This document shows positions 54,113-63,225 of a stretch of DNA of 64,000 nt, in pieces. Position 1 is the first letter of the stretch. Each line of letters opens with the position of its first letter. Location of the stretch: positions 62,001 through 126,000 of the forward strand of contig NZ_FQUN01000005.1 in the NCBI RefSeq assembly GCF_900129005.1, written 5' to 3'. Source of the DNA: Leeuwenhoekiella marinoflava DSM 3653 (GTDB lineage Bacteria > Bacteroidota > Bacteroidia > Flavobacteriales > Flavobacteriaceae). The notes beneath the pieces are model-generated. The model was not told the DNA's origin. It saw only the letters and a program-made list of their open reading frames with translations, and ran no database searches. A program made the translations under genes and the position numbers.

Positions 54113-55291
54113 ATGAAAAAAGCTTCCATTTTTGCTTTCTTAATTCTCTTTGGTCTAGTAGCATGCTCTGATGACCAATATCCCAATCTACAAGACGGCT
54201 TATATGCTGAGATTAAGACCAATAAAGGTACAATGGTTGTTCAGCTTTATTACGACAAAGCTCCCGCAGCGGCTGCTAATTTTGTTTCTTTAGCTGAAGG
54301 CAATAATCCACTTGCAGATTCAATTTATAATGACAAACCGTATTATGACGGCATCACCTTTCACCGAATCATAAAAGATTTTATGATACAAGGTGGTGAT
54401 CCTACGGGTACGGGCAGCGGAGGTCCCGGTTATAAATTCCATGATGAATTTACTCCGGAACTCAAGCATGATACTATAGGCGTACTTTCGATGGCAAATT
54501 CTGGCTATGGAACCAATGGTAGTCAGTTTTTCATCACCGATGCTCCTACCCCACATCTCAACGGTTATGATGCTGAAGGCAATCTTAAGAATTGTGAGAA
54601 TCCACAGATAGGTTGTCATACCGTTTTTGGTCAACTTATTTTAGGTTTTGATGTATTAAAAAGTATTACAGAAGTTGAAATGCAAGATCCTCGAAGAGGC
54701 AAACCAAAAAGACCTGTGACTATTGAGACAGTCAAAATTATTAGAAAAGGAAAAGATGCGCGTCACTTTGAAGCTCCTGATGTTTTTACTGAAGAAATCG
54801 ATAAAAAAGCCGAAGAAATAGAGCAAGCCGCTGCCGCTAAGCAAAAACTCAAAGAAGAACAAAAAGCAATCTTTGAAGAACAACGCAAAAACGCAGATAC
54901 GTTAGAAAGTGGGCTAGCATACTACATCACAGAAAAAGGAAGCGATGCACAACCCAAACGCTCTCAAAAAGTCAAAGTAGATTATGCTGGTTATTTTGAG
55001 GACGGTGAATTGTTTGATAGCAACATACTTTCTTGTGCTGAAGAATGGGGTATGCAAACGCGACCTAAAGAAGATATGTATGTTCCTTTAAATATTCCAT
55101 ACGGCCCGGAAGCACAAATGATTGCCGGTTTTAAAGAAGGAATCCAGCAACTCAATTATGGAGATAAAGCCACTTTATTCATCCCTTATTATTTGGGTTA
55201 TGGAGAACGTGGGTATCGTGTAATTCCACCAAGAACAAATCTGGTATTTATGGTAGAACTAATTGATGACCGAGAGCCAGAGAACGAATAA
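54113..55291 (+). CDS. Cyclophilin-FKBP fusion peptidyl-prolyl isomerase lipoprotein
   Basis: This 392-residue lipoprotein (GLVACSDD, Cys18) has an N-terminal cyclophilin domain (YYDGITFHRIIKDFMIQGGD, GTNGSQFFIT), a charged helical linker (about 225-265) and a C-terminal FKBP-like domain (VKVDYAGYFEDGELFDSN, MIAGFKEGIQQLNYGDKATLFIP). Two isomerase folds on one chain suggest a periplasmic folding factor. It starts two bases after gldI. Confidence 0.9.
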   Translation: MKKASIFAFLILFGLVACSDDQYPNLQDGLYAEIKTNKGTMVVQLYYDKAPAAAANFVSLAEGNNPLADSIYNDKPYYDGITFHRIIKDFMIQGGDPTGTGSGGPGYKFHDEFTPELKHDTIGVLSMANSGYGTNGSQFFITDAPTPHLNGYDAEGNLKNCENPQIGCHTVFGQLILGFDVLKSITEVEMQDPRRGKPKRPVTIETVKIIRKGKDARHFEAPDVFTEEIDKKAEEIEQAAAAKQKLKEEQKAIFEEQRKNADTLESGLAYYITEKGSDAQPKRSQKVKVDYAGYFEDGELFDSNILSCAEEWGMQTRPKEDMYVPLNIPYGPEAQMIAGFKEGIQQLNYGDKATLFIPYYLGYGERGYRVIPPRTNLVFMVELIDDREPENE

Positions 55292-55311
55292 TGAATGAAT
55301 TATTATAACTA

Positions 55312-55344
55312 AAAATGCTTCTATATATGTGGAAGCATTTTTTA
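55312..55344 (+). terminator. Intrinsic terminator
   Basis: AAAATGCTTC (55312-55321) pairs with GAAGCATTTT (55332-55341), and a T-rich run follows. It closes the nrnA-gldI-PPIase operon. Confidence 0.8.
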
Positions 55345-55497
55345 ATTAAGGATATTTGATAGTTATATGTCTACCAAATATTAAAATAAAAGCTGCTTAT
55401 TGTTAAGCTCTTCTAAAATTGAATTAACCTTTTCTTAAATCATCAGGATAGCCGCTACAAATTGTTAATCTTCCCGTTTAATTAAAAACGACAACAA

Positions 55498-55998
55498 ATG
55501 ATTACATTCAAAAAAAATATAGTAACGCTAGCACTTACAGGTGCATTAGTAGGAGGATTTAGTCTTACAGCTGCTGCTCAACAAACACAAGCCGCTGCAA
55601 GCGTAAAAACTCAAACAGATGTTTCTGTGGCAGAACTCAATAAGTTTGCTGATGCATTTCAGCAAGTGCAGGTTGAAAACCAAGCTGCTCAGGAGAAAAT
55701 GATGGGCATCATTAAAAATGAAGGATTAGATGTAGAGCGTTTCACTGAAATTCAAAAAGCACAGATGAATCCTGAAGCAAAAGTTGAAGCCACAGACGAA
55801 GAGCTTAAGATGCACGCAGCTGTAGTTACAGAACTACAAAAAATGCAACCTGAATTGGAAAGTAAAATGCAGGAAATTATTGCTGATCATGGTTTAACCC
55901 TAGATCGTTATAAAGCAGTAGCTATGGCATTGCAACAAGATAAAAGCTTACAGCAAAAATTTCAAGGAATACTGATGAAGAAACAAACTGAAGGATAA
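55498..55998 (+). CDS. DUF4168 exported protein
   Basis: This 166-residue protein has a signal peptide ending AAAQQ (about residue 28). The mature part is helical: VAELNKFADAFQQVQVENQ and DHGLTLDRYKAVAMALQQDKSLQQ match the two halves of DUF4168. Function unknown; such proteins are abundant periplasmic helical-bundle proteins. Flanked by terminators, so monocistronic. Confidence 0.85.
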   Translation: MITFKKNIVTLALTGALVGGFSLTAAAQQTQAAASVKTQTDVSVAELNKFADAFQQVQVENQAAQEKMMGIIKNEGLDVERFTEIQKAQMNPEAKVEATDEELKMHAAVVTELQKMQPELESKMQEIIADHGLTLDRYKAVAMALQQDKSLQQKFQGILMKKQTEG

Positions 55999-56017
55999 TT
56001 TTCAGGTAAGTTTATAA

Positions 56018-56059
56018 CATAAAAAAAGGAGTTGTAGAAATACAACTCCTTTTTTTATG
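56018..56059. terminator. Bidirectional terminator, 19-bp perfect stem
   Basis: 56018-56036 pairs with 56041-56059 around a GAAA tetraloop, between convergent DUF4168 and pepD genes. Confidence 0.88.
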
Positions 56060-56072
56060 TCTAATCAACTAA

Positions 56073-57539
56073 CTAATTTTTAACAGGTATATCTTTTAAA
56101 ATTTCTTGAACAAATTTCCAGAATTTCTGTACCGAAGAAATACTTGCGCGTTCATCAGGCGAATGAGCACCTCTAATAGTTGGTCCAAAAGAAATCATAT
56201 CCATTTCTGGATAATTTTGTCCCAGAATACCGCATTCTAGTCCGGCATGACAAGCGGCTACATGCGGCTCTTCATTATTGATTTTCTTATATTTATCAAC
56301 CAAAACTTTTAAGATAGCACTATCCATATTAGGTTTCCATCCCGGGTATTCTCCACTCAGCGTAACTTCACAACCTATCAATTCAAAAACACTTCTTATG
56401 GTGTTCGCAAGATCGGTACGAGAAGATTCTACAGAAGAACGAGTTAAACATAAAACTTCGAGTTCGCCATCACTCACTAGAACTCGAGCTAAATTATTAG
56501 AAGTTTCCACGAGCCCCTCAATATCTGGACTCATACGATAAACACCATTCCACGCTGCTTGTATAACTTTTAGAAAACCTTCCTGCACTCCAAGATTCAT
56601 AACTTTTTCAGGAAGATCAACAGATTCTAAAGTTACTTTTAAATTAGGCTCTAGTGTTTTATATTCTTCCTGTAAGACTTCCGTAAATTCTAGTATGTCG
56701 CTTTTAAAAGCCTCCTCATGAACCGTATCAATACAAAAAACCGCCACGCTTTCTCGCGGTATAGCATTACGCAGTCCGCCGCCATTTATTTCGTTAATAC
56801 GTAAACCGTAATTCTCAAAACTGTCTAATAAGATTCGGTTTATAAATTTGTTAGCATTCCCAAGACCTTTTATAATTTCCATGCCAGAGTGACCACCTTG
56901 CAATCCGTTTACGGTAAGTTTAAATCCGGTTTTTGCTTCTTCAACGGGTTCTTCCTTGTAGGTACGTATAGCAGTAATGTCTACGCCACCGGCGCAACCT
57001 ACGCCAATCTCATCATCTTCTTCCGTATCTAAATTGAGTAAAATATCTCCTTTAAGAACACCGCCTTTCAAACCCATCGCTCCGGTCATTCCGGTTTCTT
57101 CATCAATTGTAAAGAGTGCTTCAAGATCAGGGTGTGGTATATCGCTGCTTTCTAACAAAGCCATTATGGTAGCAACACCCAGACCATTATCTGCACCTAG
57201 GGTTGTTCCTTCAGCTTTAACCCAATCTCCTTCTACCTTCATCTTGATTCCTTCGACATCAAAATCAAACTGAGTCGCATTATTCTTCTGATGAACCATA
57301 TCCAGATGCGACTGCAAAACAACCATTTTTCGGTTTTCCAAACCTTTAGTTGCTGGTTTTCTAATGATCACATTTCCTATTCCATCTACAAATGTTTCCA
57401 GATTTAAACCTTCACCAAAAGCTTTCATAAAAGCAATTACACGCTTTTCATGCTTAGAAGGTCTGGGTACAGCATTAAGGTCTGCAAACTTCTGCCAAAC
57501 TGCTTGCGGCTCTAGCTGTCGTATTTCAATATTTGTCAT
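56073..57539 (-). CDS. pepD: Aminoacyl-histidine dipeptidase (PepD, M20C)
   Basis: This 488-residue metallopeptidase has VLQSHLDMVHQKN, GTTLGADNGLGVATIMALLE, LFTIDEETGMTGAMGL, GGHSGMEIIKGLGNANKF and ACHAGLECGIL, which hold the two-metal site. It hydrolyses His-containing and other dipeptides in the cytoplasm. The frame has ATGs at 57548 and 57539; 57539 is chosen because the -7 box at 57555-57562 would put the mRNA start at about 57548. Confidence 0.9.
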   Translation of the reverse strand: MTNIEIRQLEPQAVWQKFADLNAVPRPSKHEKRVIAFMKAFGEGLNLETFVDGIGNVIIRKPATKGLENRKMVVLQSHLDMVHQKNNATQFDFDVEGIKMKVEGDWVKAEGTTLGADNGLGVATIMALLESSDIPHPDLEALFTIDEETGMTGAMGLKGGVLKGDILLNLDTEEDDEIGVGCAGGVDITAIRTYKEEPVEEAKTGFKLTVNGLQGGHSGMEIIKGLGNANKFINRILLDSFENYGLRINEINGGGLRNAIPRESVAVFCIDTVHEEAFKSDILEFTEVLQEEYKTLEPNLKVTLESVDLPEKVMNLGVQEGFLKVIQAAWNGVYRMSPDIEGLVETSNNLARVLVSDGELEVLCLTRSSVESSRTDLANTIRSVFELIGCEVTLSGEYPGWKPNMDSAILKVLVDKYKKINNEEPHVAACHAGLECGILGQNYPEMDMISFGPTIRGAHSPDERASISSVQKFWKFVQEILKDIPVKN

Positions 57540-57554
57540 AAAATTCATTTTTTA

Positions 57555-57562
57555 CAAAGGTA
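57555..57562 (-). promoter_or_regulatory. -7 box for pepD
   Basis: TACCTTTG on the minus strand; an exact match to TAnnTTTG just above the pepD start. Confidence 0.45.
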
Positions 57563-57701
57563 CTGGTTCTCTTTGAGTAGTCGTTAAATTTGATAAACTA
57601 CCTTTGGCTCGAGCATAGAATTAAACCAAACGTTAATCTTGGCTTAAACGCTTTTATGCTGAATGTACTCTGATTATCTTATTAAAAACAAATATTCTAT
57701 T

Positions 57702-57986
57702 ATGAAAAAATTAGATCAACAAACTATCGAAGAACGCCTGAAAAAATTAGAGGGCTGGGAATATAGAGAAAATGCTATTCATACTTCTTTTGAATTCGAA
57801 AACTTCAAAGAAGCCTTTGCTACAATGACGCGAATAGCTTTTGAAGCAGAACTGCAACAACATCACCCGGATTGGACGAATGTTTATAATACTCTGAACA
57901 TATCGCTATCTACTCACGATGCAGATGGTATTACCGAAAAAGACTTTAAACTCGCGCATACTATAGAAACCTTATTAGGGAACTAG
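57702..57986 (+). CDS. phhB: Pterin-4a-carbinolamine dehydratase
   Basis: This 94-residue protein has the DCoH/PCD motif QQHHPDWTNVYNTLNISLSTHD, with the paired histidines of the active site. It recycles the tetrahydrobiopterin cofactor by dehydrating the 4a-carbinolamine. No phenylalanine hydroxylase is nearby. A start at 57663 is also open, but ATG 57702 gives the family length. Confidence 0.9.
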   Translation: MKKLDQQTIEERLKKLEGWEYRENAIHTSFEFENFKEAFATMTRIAFEAELQQHHPDWTNVYNTLNISLSTHDADGITEKDFKLAHTIETLLGN

Positions 57987-58074
57987 GTAAGTTTTCAATC
58001 TTATTTTAAAACGGAAATAAGCCTTTTAGTAAAGCCAATTTTTGTTAAATTTACCGCCTTTAAAAATCTGAATT

Positions 58075-58800
58075 ATGGGAAGAGCATTTGAGTTTAGAAA
58101 AGCTCGTAAAATGAAGCGCTGGAGCGCAATGGCTAAAGCCTTTACTCGAATAGGAAAAGACATTGTAATGGCCGTAAAAGAAGGCGGTCCTGATCCTGAT
58201 TCTAATTCACGTCTGCGAGCAGTTATACAAAATGCTAAAAGTGTAAACATGCCTAAAGACAATATCGAACGCGCTATAAAACGCGCAAGTGATAAAAGTC
58301 TGGGTGAGTATAAAGAAGTACTTTTTGAAGGTTATGCTCCTCACGGAATAGCTGTACTTATTGAGACTGCAACAGATAATAATAATCGTACTGTTGCTAA
58401 CGTAAGGTCTTATTTTAATAAATGTAATGGAAACTTGGGAACTTCAGGTTCTGTTGAATTTATGTTTGATCATACCTGTAACTTCAGAATCAATGCTGAA
58501 GGTATAGATGCTGAAGAATTAGAACTCGAACTTATAGATTATGGTGCTGAAGAGGTTTTTGAAGATGAAGACGGAATTCTAATTTACGGGCCTTTTGGAA
58601 GCTTTGGAGCTCTACAGTCTTATCTTGAAGCAGCAGGACACGAAATACTCTCTAGTGGCTTTGAACGTATTCCTCAAGTAACTAAAAAGCTTTCTCCCGA
58701 AGAAGCTGAAGATGTAGAAAAGCTTTTAGAAAAAATTGAAGAAGATGATGACGTGCAAAACGTTTATCATTCTATGGATGAATCTTCTTCTGAAGAATAA
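58075..58800 (+). CDS. YebC/PmpR-family protein
   Basis: This 241-residue protein shows YebC features: MGRAFEFRKARKMKRWSAMAKAFTRIGKDI at the start (two short motifs in series), VKEGGPDPDSNSRLRAVIQNAK, MPKDNIERAIKRAS, LFEGYAPHGIAVLIE and RSYFNKCNGNLGTSGSVEFMF. Family members bind DNA or aid translation of proline-rich stretches. The N-terminus starts GRAFEFRK rather than the common GRSKW, as in other Bacteroidota. Confidence 0.93.
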   Translation: MGRAFEFRKARKMKRWSAMAKAFTRIGKDIVMAVKEGGPDPDSNSRLRAVIQNAKSVNMPKDNIERAIKRASDKSLGEYKEVLFEGYAPHGIAVLIETATDNNNRTVANVRSYFNKCNGNLGTSGSVEFMFDHTCNFRINAEGIDAEELELELIDYGAEEVFEDEDGILIYGPFGSFGALQSYLEAAGHEILSSGFERIPQVTKKLSPEEAEDVEKLLEKIEEDDDVQNVYHSMDESSSEE

Positions 58801-58812
58801 TATTACTAAGTA

Positions 58813-58856
58813 TACATAAATAAAAAGGAGCCAATTGGCTCCTTTTTATTTATGTA
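58813..58856. terminator. Bidirectional terminator, 44-base perfect palindrome
   Basis: The whole 58813-58856 segment equals its own reverse complement, centred on AATT, with A5 and T5 tracts in the arms. It lies between convergent yebC-like and rny genes. Confidence 0.88.
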
Positions 58857-58871
58857 ATGCGACTACTATTT

Positions 58872-60440
58872 CTATTTTGCAATATTTACAGCTCTGGTTT
58901 CTCGTATAACCGTAATCTTAACTTGACCCGGATAAGTCATATCCGTTTGAATTTTCTGTGAAATTTCAAAAGAAAGAGCAGCTGCCTTCTCGTCATTTAC
59001 TTTTTCACTTTCAACTATAACACGCAGTTCTCTACCCGCCTGAATTGCATAAGCCTTTTTAACTCCGGCAAAACCAAACGCGATATCTTCAAGATCTTTC
59101 AATCGTTGAATATAAGAATCTAAAACCTGACGTCGTGCTCCGGGTCTTGCTCCGCTTATCGCATCACAAACCTGAACAATAGGTGCCAGTAATGTTTTCA
59201 TTTCTATCTCGTCGTGGTGAGCTCCTATAGCATTGCACACATCTGGTTTTTCGCCATATTTCTCAGCCCACTCCATACCTAATAATGCGTGAGGCATTTC
59301 GCTTTCCGTTTCTGGCACTTTACCTATATCGTGTAAAAGTCCGGCGCGTTTAGCGAGTTTAGGGTTTATACCCAATTCAGCAGCCATCGTAGCACACAAC
59401 TTAGCAACTTCTCTACTGTGTTGCAATAAATTCTGACCGTATGAAGAACGATATTTCATTCTACCTACCGCTTTAATCAACTCAGGGTGTAAGCCGTGAA
59501 TCCCAAGATCTATTACAGTACGTTTTCCAACTTCAACAATTTCTTGCTCAATTTGTTTTGTAGTTTTCTGAACCACTTCTTCAATACGTGCAGGATGAAT
59601 TCTTCCGTCTGTCACTAATTTATGCAATGATAATCTGGCAACTTCTCTACGCACACTATCAAAGCAAGAAAGAATAATCGCTTCTGGAGTGTCATCTACA
59701 ATAATCTCAACTCCGGTTGCAGCTTCAATCGCTCTAATATTTCGACCTTCACGACCTATAATACGACCTTTTACATCATCACTTTCTAAGTTGAAAACAG
59801 ACACACAGTTTTCTACAGCTTCTTCAGTCCCTATACGCTGAATAGTATTAATGATAACCTTTTTAGCATCTTGTTCTGCAGTAAGCTTAGCTTCTTCCAT
59901 GGCATTTTGAATAAACGCCATTGCATCACTTTTTGCTTGATCTTTTAAAGATTCTACCAATTGCTCTTTTGCATCGTCTGCAGACAAACCAGAGATTACC
60001 TCCAACTGCTGTACTTTACTTGCGTGGAGCTTATCTACATCAGATTGACGCTTATCAAGATATTCTAAACGATCATCATAATCTTTTATCTTAATATCTA
60101 TCTCTTTATTGAGTTTCTTATTCTTAGCTAGTTCACTGCTTACTTGTGATTCTTTATCACGAGTACGCTTTTCTGCATCATTTATCTTTTTGTCACGTGA
60201 TAAGATTACTTTTTCATGCTCAGATTTGAGCTCTATAAATTTTTCTTTAGCCTGAAGAATCTTGTCTTTTTTAATCGATTCTCCTTCACTTTTAGCTTCT
60301 TTCACAATATTAGCAGCCTCTTTTTTGGCATTACTAACAATTTGTGATGCATTATTTTTTTCTAGCAGTTTTGCTAATAAAAATCCCAGTGTGCCAGCTA
60401 TTAAGATGACTCCTACGATTATAAGTACAGTATTTCCCAT
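58872..60440 (-). CDS. rny: Ribonuclease Y
   Basis: This 522-residue membrane-bound endoribonuclease starts mRNA decay. It has an N-terminal helix ([19 protein letters not shown]), a coiled coil of about 150 residues, a KH domain ([19 protein letters not shown]) and an HD domain ([10 protein letters not shown]). The start ATG 60440 gives the usual length; the frame extends to 60509 but that part is the 3' segment of the RNA gene upstream. It ends the zapB-like/zapA/6S-like/rny stretch. Confidence 0.94.
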   Translation of the reverse strand: MGNTVLIIVGVILIAGTLGFLLAKLLEKNNASQIVSNAKKEAANIVKEAKSEGESIKKDKILQAKEKFIELKSEHEKVILSRDKKINDAEKRTRDKESQVSSELAKNKKLNKEIDIKIKDYDDRLEYLDKRQSDVDKLHASKVQQLEVISGLSADDAKEQLVESLKDQAKSDAMAFIQNAMEEAKLTAEQDAKKVIINTIQRIGTEEAVENCVSVFNLESDDVKGRIIGREGRNIRAIEAATGVEIIVDDTPEAIILSCFDSVRREVARLSLHKLVTDGRIHPARIEEVVQKTTKQIEQEIVEVGKRTVIDLGIHGLHPELIKAVGRMKYRSSYGQNLLQHSREVAKLCATMAAELGINPKLAKRAGLLHDIGKVPETESEMPHALLGMEWAEKYGEKPDVCNAIGAHHDEIEMKTLLAPIVQVCDAISGARPGARRQVLDSYIQRLKDLEDIAFGFAGVKKAYAIQAGRELRVIVESEKVNDEKAAALSFEISQKIQTDMTYPGQVKITVIRETRAVNIAK

Positions 60441-60457
60441 TGAGTTTGTGTATATAT

Positions 60458-60626
60458 AAAAAAAGCCTACATCGGTAGGGTTTTGTGTAAACTCCTTAAA
60501 ATAAATCATAGGACTAACGAGCTGATCAAGAATCCGTTCTAAGACGGCGCGCTTTTACAACTCAGACTCATCCCTCTTAAAGAATATAGTGTTGAGTTTA
60601 CCAAAAAATATAACCAATGTAGGCAG
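60458..60626 (-). ncRNA. ssrS: 6S-like RNA between zapA and rny
   Basis: On the minus strand, an 11-bp closing stem forms between 60624-60614 and 60475-60465 (one G-U). A second 8-bp stem (60601-60594 with 60494-60487) follows, then a large internal loop, a 6-bp stem (GAGTTG/CAGCTC) and an apical hairpin with CCGT/ACGG. A U7 run follows the 3' arm. A long rod with a central bubble, about 165 nt, next to zapA is the 6S RNA pattern; ssrS also neighbours zapA in proteobacteria. The 3' arm can alternatively fold alone (CCTAC-CGAT-GTAGG) as a terminator. 6S would inhibit housekeeping RNA polymerase. Called from structure and position only. Confidence 0.6.
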
Positions 60627-60650
60627 TAAGTAATTCTATTTTAATGAACG

Positions 60651-60941
60651 TTAGGATAACTGACTTTTAACGAGTAGTTCCAGATTTTTAAGCTGTTCTA
60701 AAGCTTCTGAACTTTCCCCGCTTCCGTCTAAATCCTGTTGTATTGCTTTTGAAGCAAATTGTAAAGCGCACATCGCTAAAACATCTTGCTTATCTCTAAC
60801 AGCATAACTTTGCTCAAATTTTTTAATCATCACCTCAATTTCTTTTGCTGCTTTACGTAAGCCTTCTTCCTGTTGAGGTTTTATTGTTAAAGGATAAACC
60901 CGGTCTGCAATAGATAATTTAATTTTTAAGTGTTCAGACAT
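60651..60941 (-). CDS. zapA: Cell division protein ZapA
   Basis: This 96-residue protein has an N-terminal EHLKIKLSIADRVYPLTIKPQQEEGLRKAAKEI (in two parts, the beta-hairpin and helix of ZapA), followed by a C-terminal coiled-coil helix with AMCALQFASKA. It bundles FtsZ filaments. ATG 60941 is preferred over an ORF start at 60983. It follows the ZapB-like gene. Confidence 0.88.
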   Translation of the reverse strand: MSEHLKIKLSIADRVYPLTIKPQQEEGLRKAAKEIEVMIKKFEQSYAVRDKQDVLAMCALQFASKAIQQDLDGSGESSEALEQLKNLELLVKSQLS

Positions 60942-60951
60942 ATCCTTTATT

Positions 60952-61242
60952 CTAATCTGCGAGTTGAGTGATACATGCGTCAAGTTCTCGCATCATAGTA
61001 TTTATTTTGAGCTTGGTTTCCCGTTTATATTCGTTACTGCCCAGCATCGCGTTAGCAGTTTTAAGTGTACTGTATTTAGCTTCCCAATTTTCCAGAAGAA
61101 TTTTTAGATCTTTCTGCTCGTGCTTCAACTGCTCATTTTCAGTTGTTAATACTTCATTCTGACGCTGAAGCTTCTGGTACCGATGCACTAATTTGCTAAT
61201 TACATTTTGCAACGCATCTACACGCTCCAACAGTTCACTCAT
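60952..61242 (-). CDS. ZapB-like coiled-coil protein
   Basis: This 96-residue protein is almost entirely coiled coil: LVHRYQKLQRQNEVLTTENEQL, then KDLKILLENWEAKYSTLKTANA. It resembles ZapB, the FtsZ-ring partner of ZapA, and lies 10 bases upstream of zapA. Coiled coil plus gene order support this; sequence identity to ZapB cannot be judged by eye. Confidence 0.75.
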   Translation of the reverse strand: MSELLERVDALQNVISKLVHRYQKLQRQNEVLTTENEQLKHEQKDLKILLENWEAKYSTLKTANAMLGSNEYKRETKLKINTMMRELDACITQLAD

Positions 61243-61270
61243 AACCTAATTTTAACAATGCTTAGTCACA

Positions 61271-61301
61271 CAAAGTTAACATTCGCTTACTAATATCCCA
61301 A
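61271..61301 (-). promoter_or_regulatory. Promoter of the zapB-like/zapA/6S-like/rny stretch
   Basis: On the minus strand TTG (61301-61299) and TAACTTTG (61278-61271) lie 20 bases apart, an excellent match. The first gene starts 29 bases below the box. The remaining gap up to 61528 is AT-rich with no further clear element. Confidence 0.6.
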
Positions 61302-61528
61302 TACAATCTATTTTATTTTTAATGCTTACATCTTTCCTCTATAACAAATTGAATTTTAATTTTATAGCTTTCAATAGATTACACAGGTATTGGAAGTCTG
61401 ACTATTTTTATAATACCGCTTTTATTCTATTAAATAGTTAGTGCCTATAAATATCACTTATAATAATTAGATTGTCGTAGCGATTTATACAATTAGGTCT
61501 TAGCAAAATATTTAACTTAGCCTTTTCT

Positions 61529-63220
61529 ATGAAAAAAAGAATTACACTACTTCTTTTAATTACAAGTCTTGCTTTAAAAGCCCAGTCTGACATCCCTCAG
61601 AATGAGTTTATTCTGCCATTAAGAATACTTCCTGTTTTTGCCGGAACTTTTGGGGAATTACGTAGTAATCACTTCCATAGTGGTCTTGATATTAAAACGC
61701 AACAGCGCACGGGACTGGATGTTTTGGCAAGTGCCAGCGGATATGTTAGCAGAATAAAAGTCTCTCATTATGGGTATGGCAAAGCCCTTTATATTACTCA
61801 CCCGAATGGTTACACAACAGTTTATGGTCATTTAAACGCGTACGGACCCGCTATTGAAAAATATGTAAAAGCTAAACAATATGAAGCCGAAAGCTACGAG
61901 ATAGAGCTTTTCCCAAATCCTGATGAACTCATAGTTAGTCAAGGTGACTTGGTCGCATATAGCGGCAATACTGGCGGAAGCGGTGGCCCTCACGTTCATT
62001 TTGAAATACGAGATAAAAATGAGCGCCCTTTAAATGCACAACTCTTTGGCATACAAGCACCAGATCATCGAGATCCCTTATTGAAAGATTTGGTTGTTTA
62101 TCCATTAAGCGATACCAGTCAGGTAAATCAATCTCAAAAACAACAGCGCTTGCGTTTTAAAAAACAGCCTGACGGAACGTTTTTAAGTGAAAAGATCAAT
62201 GCCTACGGACCTATAGGTTTTGCTCTGGGAACGGTTGACCAGCAAGACGGTGCGAATAACAATAATGGTATTTATAAAATTGAAACCACACTAAACGGAG
62301 AAAAAACGCTGGAAGTTGAGATGGATAAATTCTCTTTTGCCGAAACTCGCTATCTCAACCGAATGATTGATTATGCGCTTTTTGAAGATGAGCGTAACCG
62401 AGTACAAAAGCTATTTATCGAACGTAATAATCCATTAAGTATTTACAAATTTGAGAAAGATAAAGGTATTTTAAACCTCACTCAAGCTGGCAATTCTTCA
62501 ATTTATACCATAAGCGTATCAGACATACAGGGGAACACGAGTAAACTGATTGTCCCGATAAACATCAAAAAGGACACTATTCTAACACCTAAGCACAAAA
62601 AAACTACTCCTTACTTTGTTCAAGCAGATGTAAGCCAGAATTTTGAAATTGGTGATTGGGAAATTTTCATTCCTAAAGGTTCATTCTATGATGATTATTT
62701 TCTTGACATTTCAGCAAATACAGATGCGCTTCACTTTGATGAAGATTTAATTCCTGTTCACAAATATATCAGACTTGCCTATGACGTTTCTGAATTTCAG
62801 TCTCAAGATCGTGAAAAATTATATATAGGTAGAGTGAATTATCGAGATTTGCTGCGCTATGAAGGAGCTAAAATTGAAGATAATCATATCACAGCGACAG
62901 TAAATGCATTGGGAGATTTTAAATTAGGGTTAGACACCAAACCGCCTAGAATCCAGTCATTAGATTTTACTGACGGAAAATGGATATCGAATCTTAATAC
63001 CATCAACTTTAAAATCACAGACCAAGACACCGGTATAAAAAGCTATCGTGCTACCATTAATGGAAAATTTGCTTTGATGGAATATGAGTACAAAAAGAAT
63101 CTGCTCACATACAATTTTGAAGATGGTATTAGTACTAGTGGAGCAAATGCTTTTAAACTCATAGTTACTGATAATGTAGGAAACAGCACTACTTTTGAAG
63201 CAACCTTTTATAGAAAATAA
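61529..63220 (+). CDS. Secreted M23 (LytM-type) metallopeptidase
   Basis: This 563-residue protein has a signal peptide (ending near residue 19), then an M23 domain: H50-SGL-D54, H101 in VYGHLNAY, and HVH at 155-157 in GGPHVHFEI, all zinc or catalytic positions. The rest (residues 200-563) is a beta-rich region with Ig-like segments. Such proteins cut peptidoglycan cross-links or act as secreted peptidases. It directly precedes a TonB-dependent receptor gene, a conserved flavobacterial pair. Confidence 0.92.
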   Translation: MKKRITLLLLITSLALKAQSDIPQNEFILPLRILPVFAGTFGELRSNHFHSGLDIKTQQRTGLDVLASASGYVSRIKVSHYGYGKALYITHPNGYTTVYGHLNAYGPAIEKYVKAKQYEAESYEIELFPNPDELIVSQGDLVAYSGNTGGSGGPHVHFEIRDKNERPLNAQLFGIQAPDHRDPLLKDLVVYPLSDTSQVNQSQKQQRLRFKKQPDGTFLSEKINAYGPIGFALGTVDQQDGANNNNGIYKIETTLNGEKTLEVEMDKFSFAETRYLNRMIDYALFEDERNRVQKLFIERNNPLSIYKFEKDKGILNLTQAGNSSIYTISVSDIQGNTSKLIVPINIKKDTILTPKHKKTTPYFVQADVSQNFEIGDWEIFIPKGSFYDDYFLDISANTDALHFDEDLIPVHKYIRLAYDVSEFQSQDREKLYIGRVNYRDLLRYEGAKIEDNHITATVNALGDFKLGLDTKPPRIQSLDFTDGKWISNLNTINFKITDQDTGIKSYRATINGKFALMEYEYKKNLLTYNFEDGISTSGANAFKLIVTDNVGNSTTFEATFYRK

Positions 63221-63225
63221 ACCTA

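Noticed and set aside
60441-60509. Longer N-terminus for RNase Y
   Set aside because: These codons coincide with the 3' end of the 6S-like RNA, and the membrane helix typical of the family begins right after ATG 60440.
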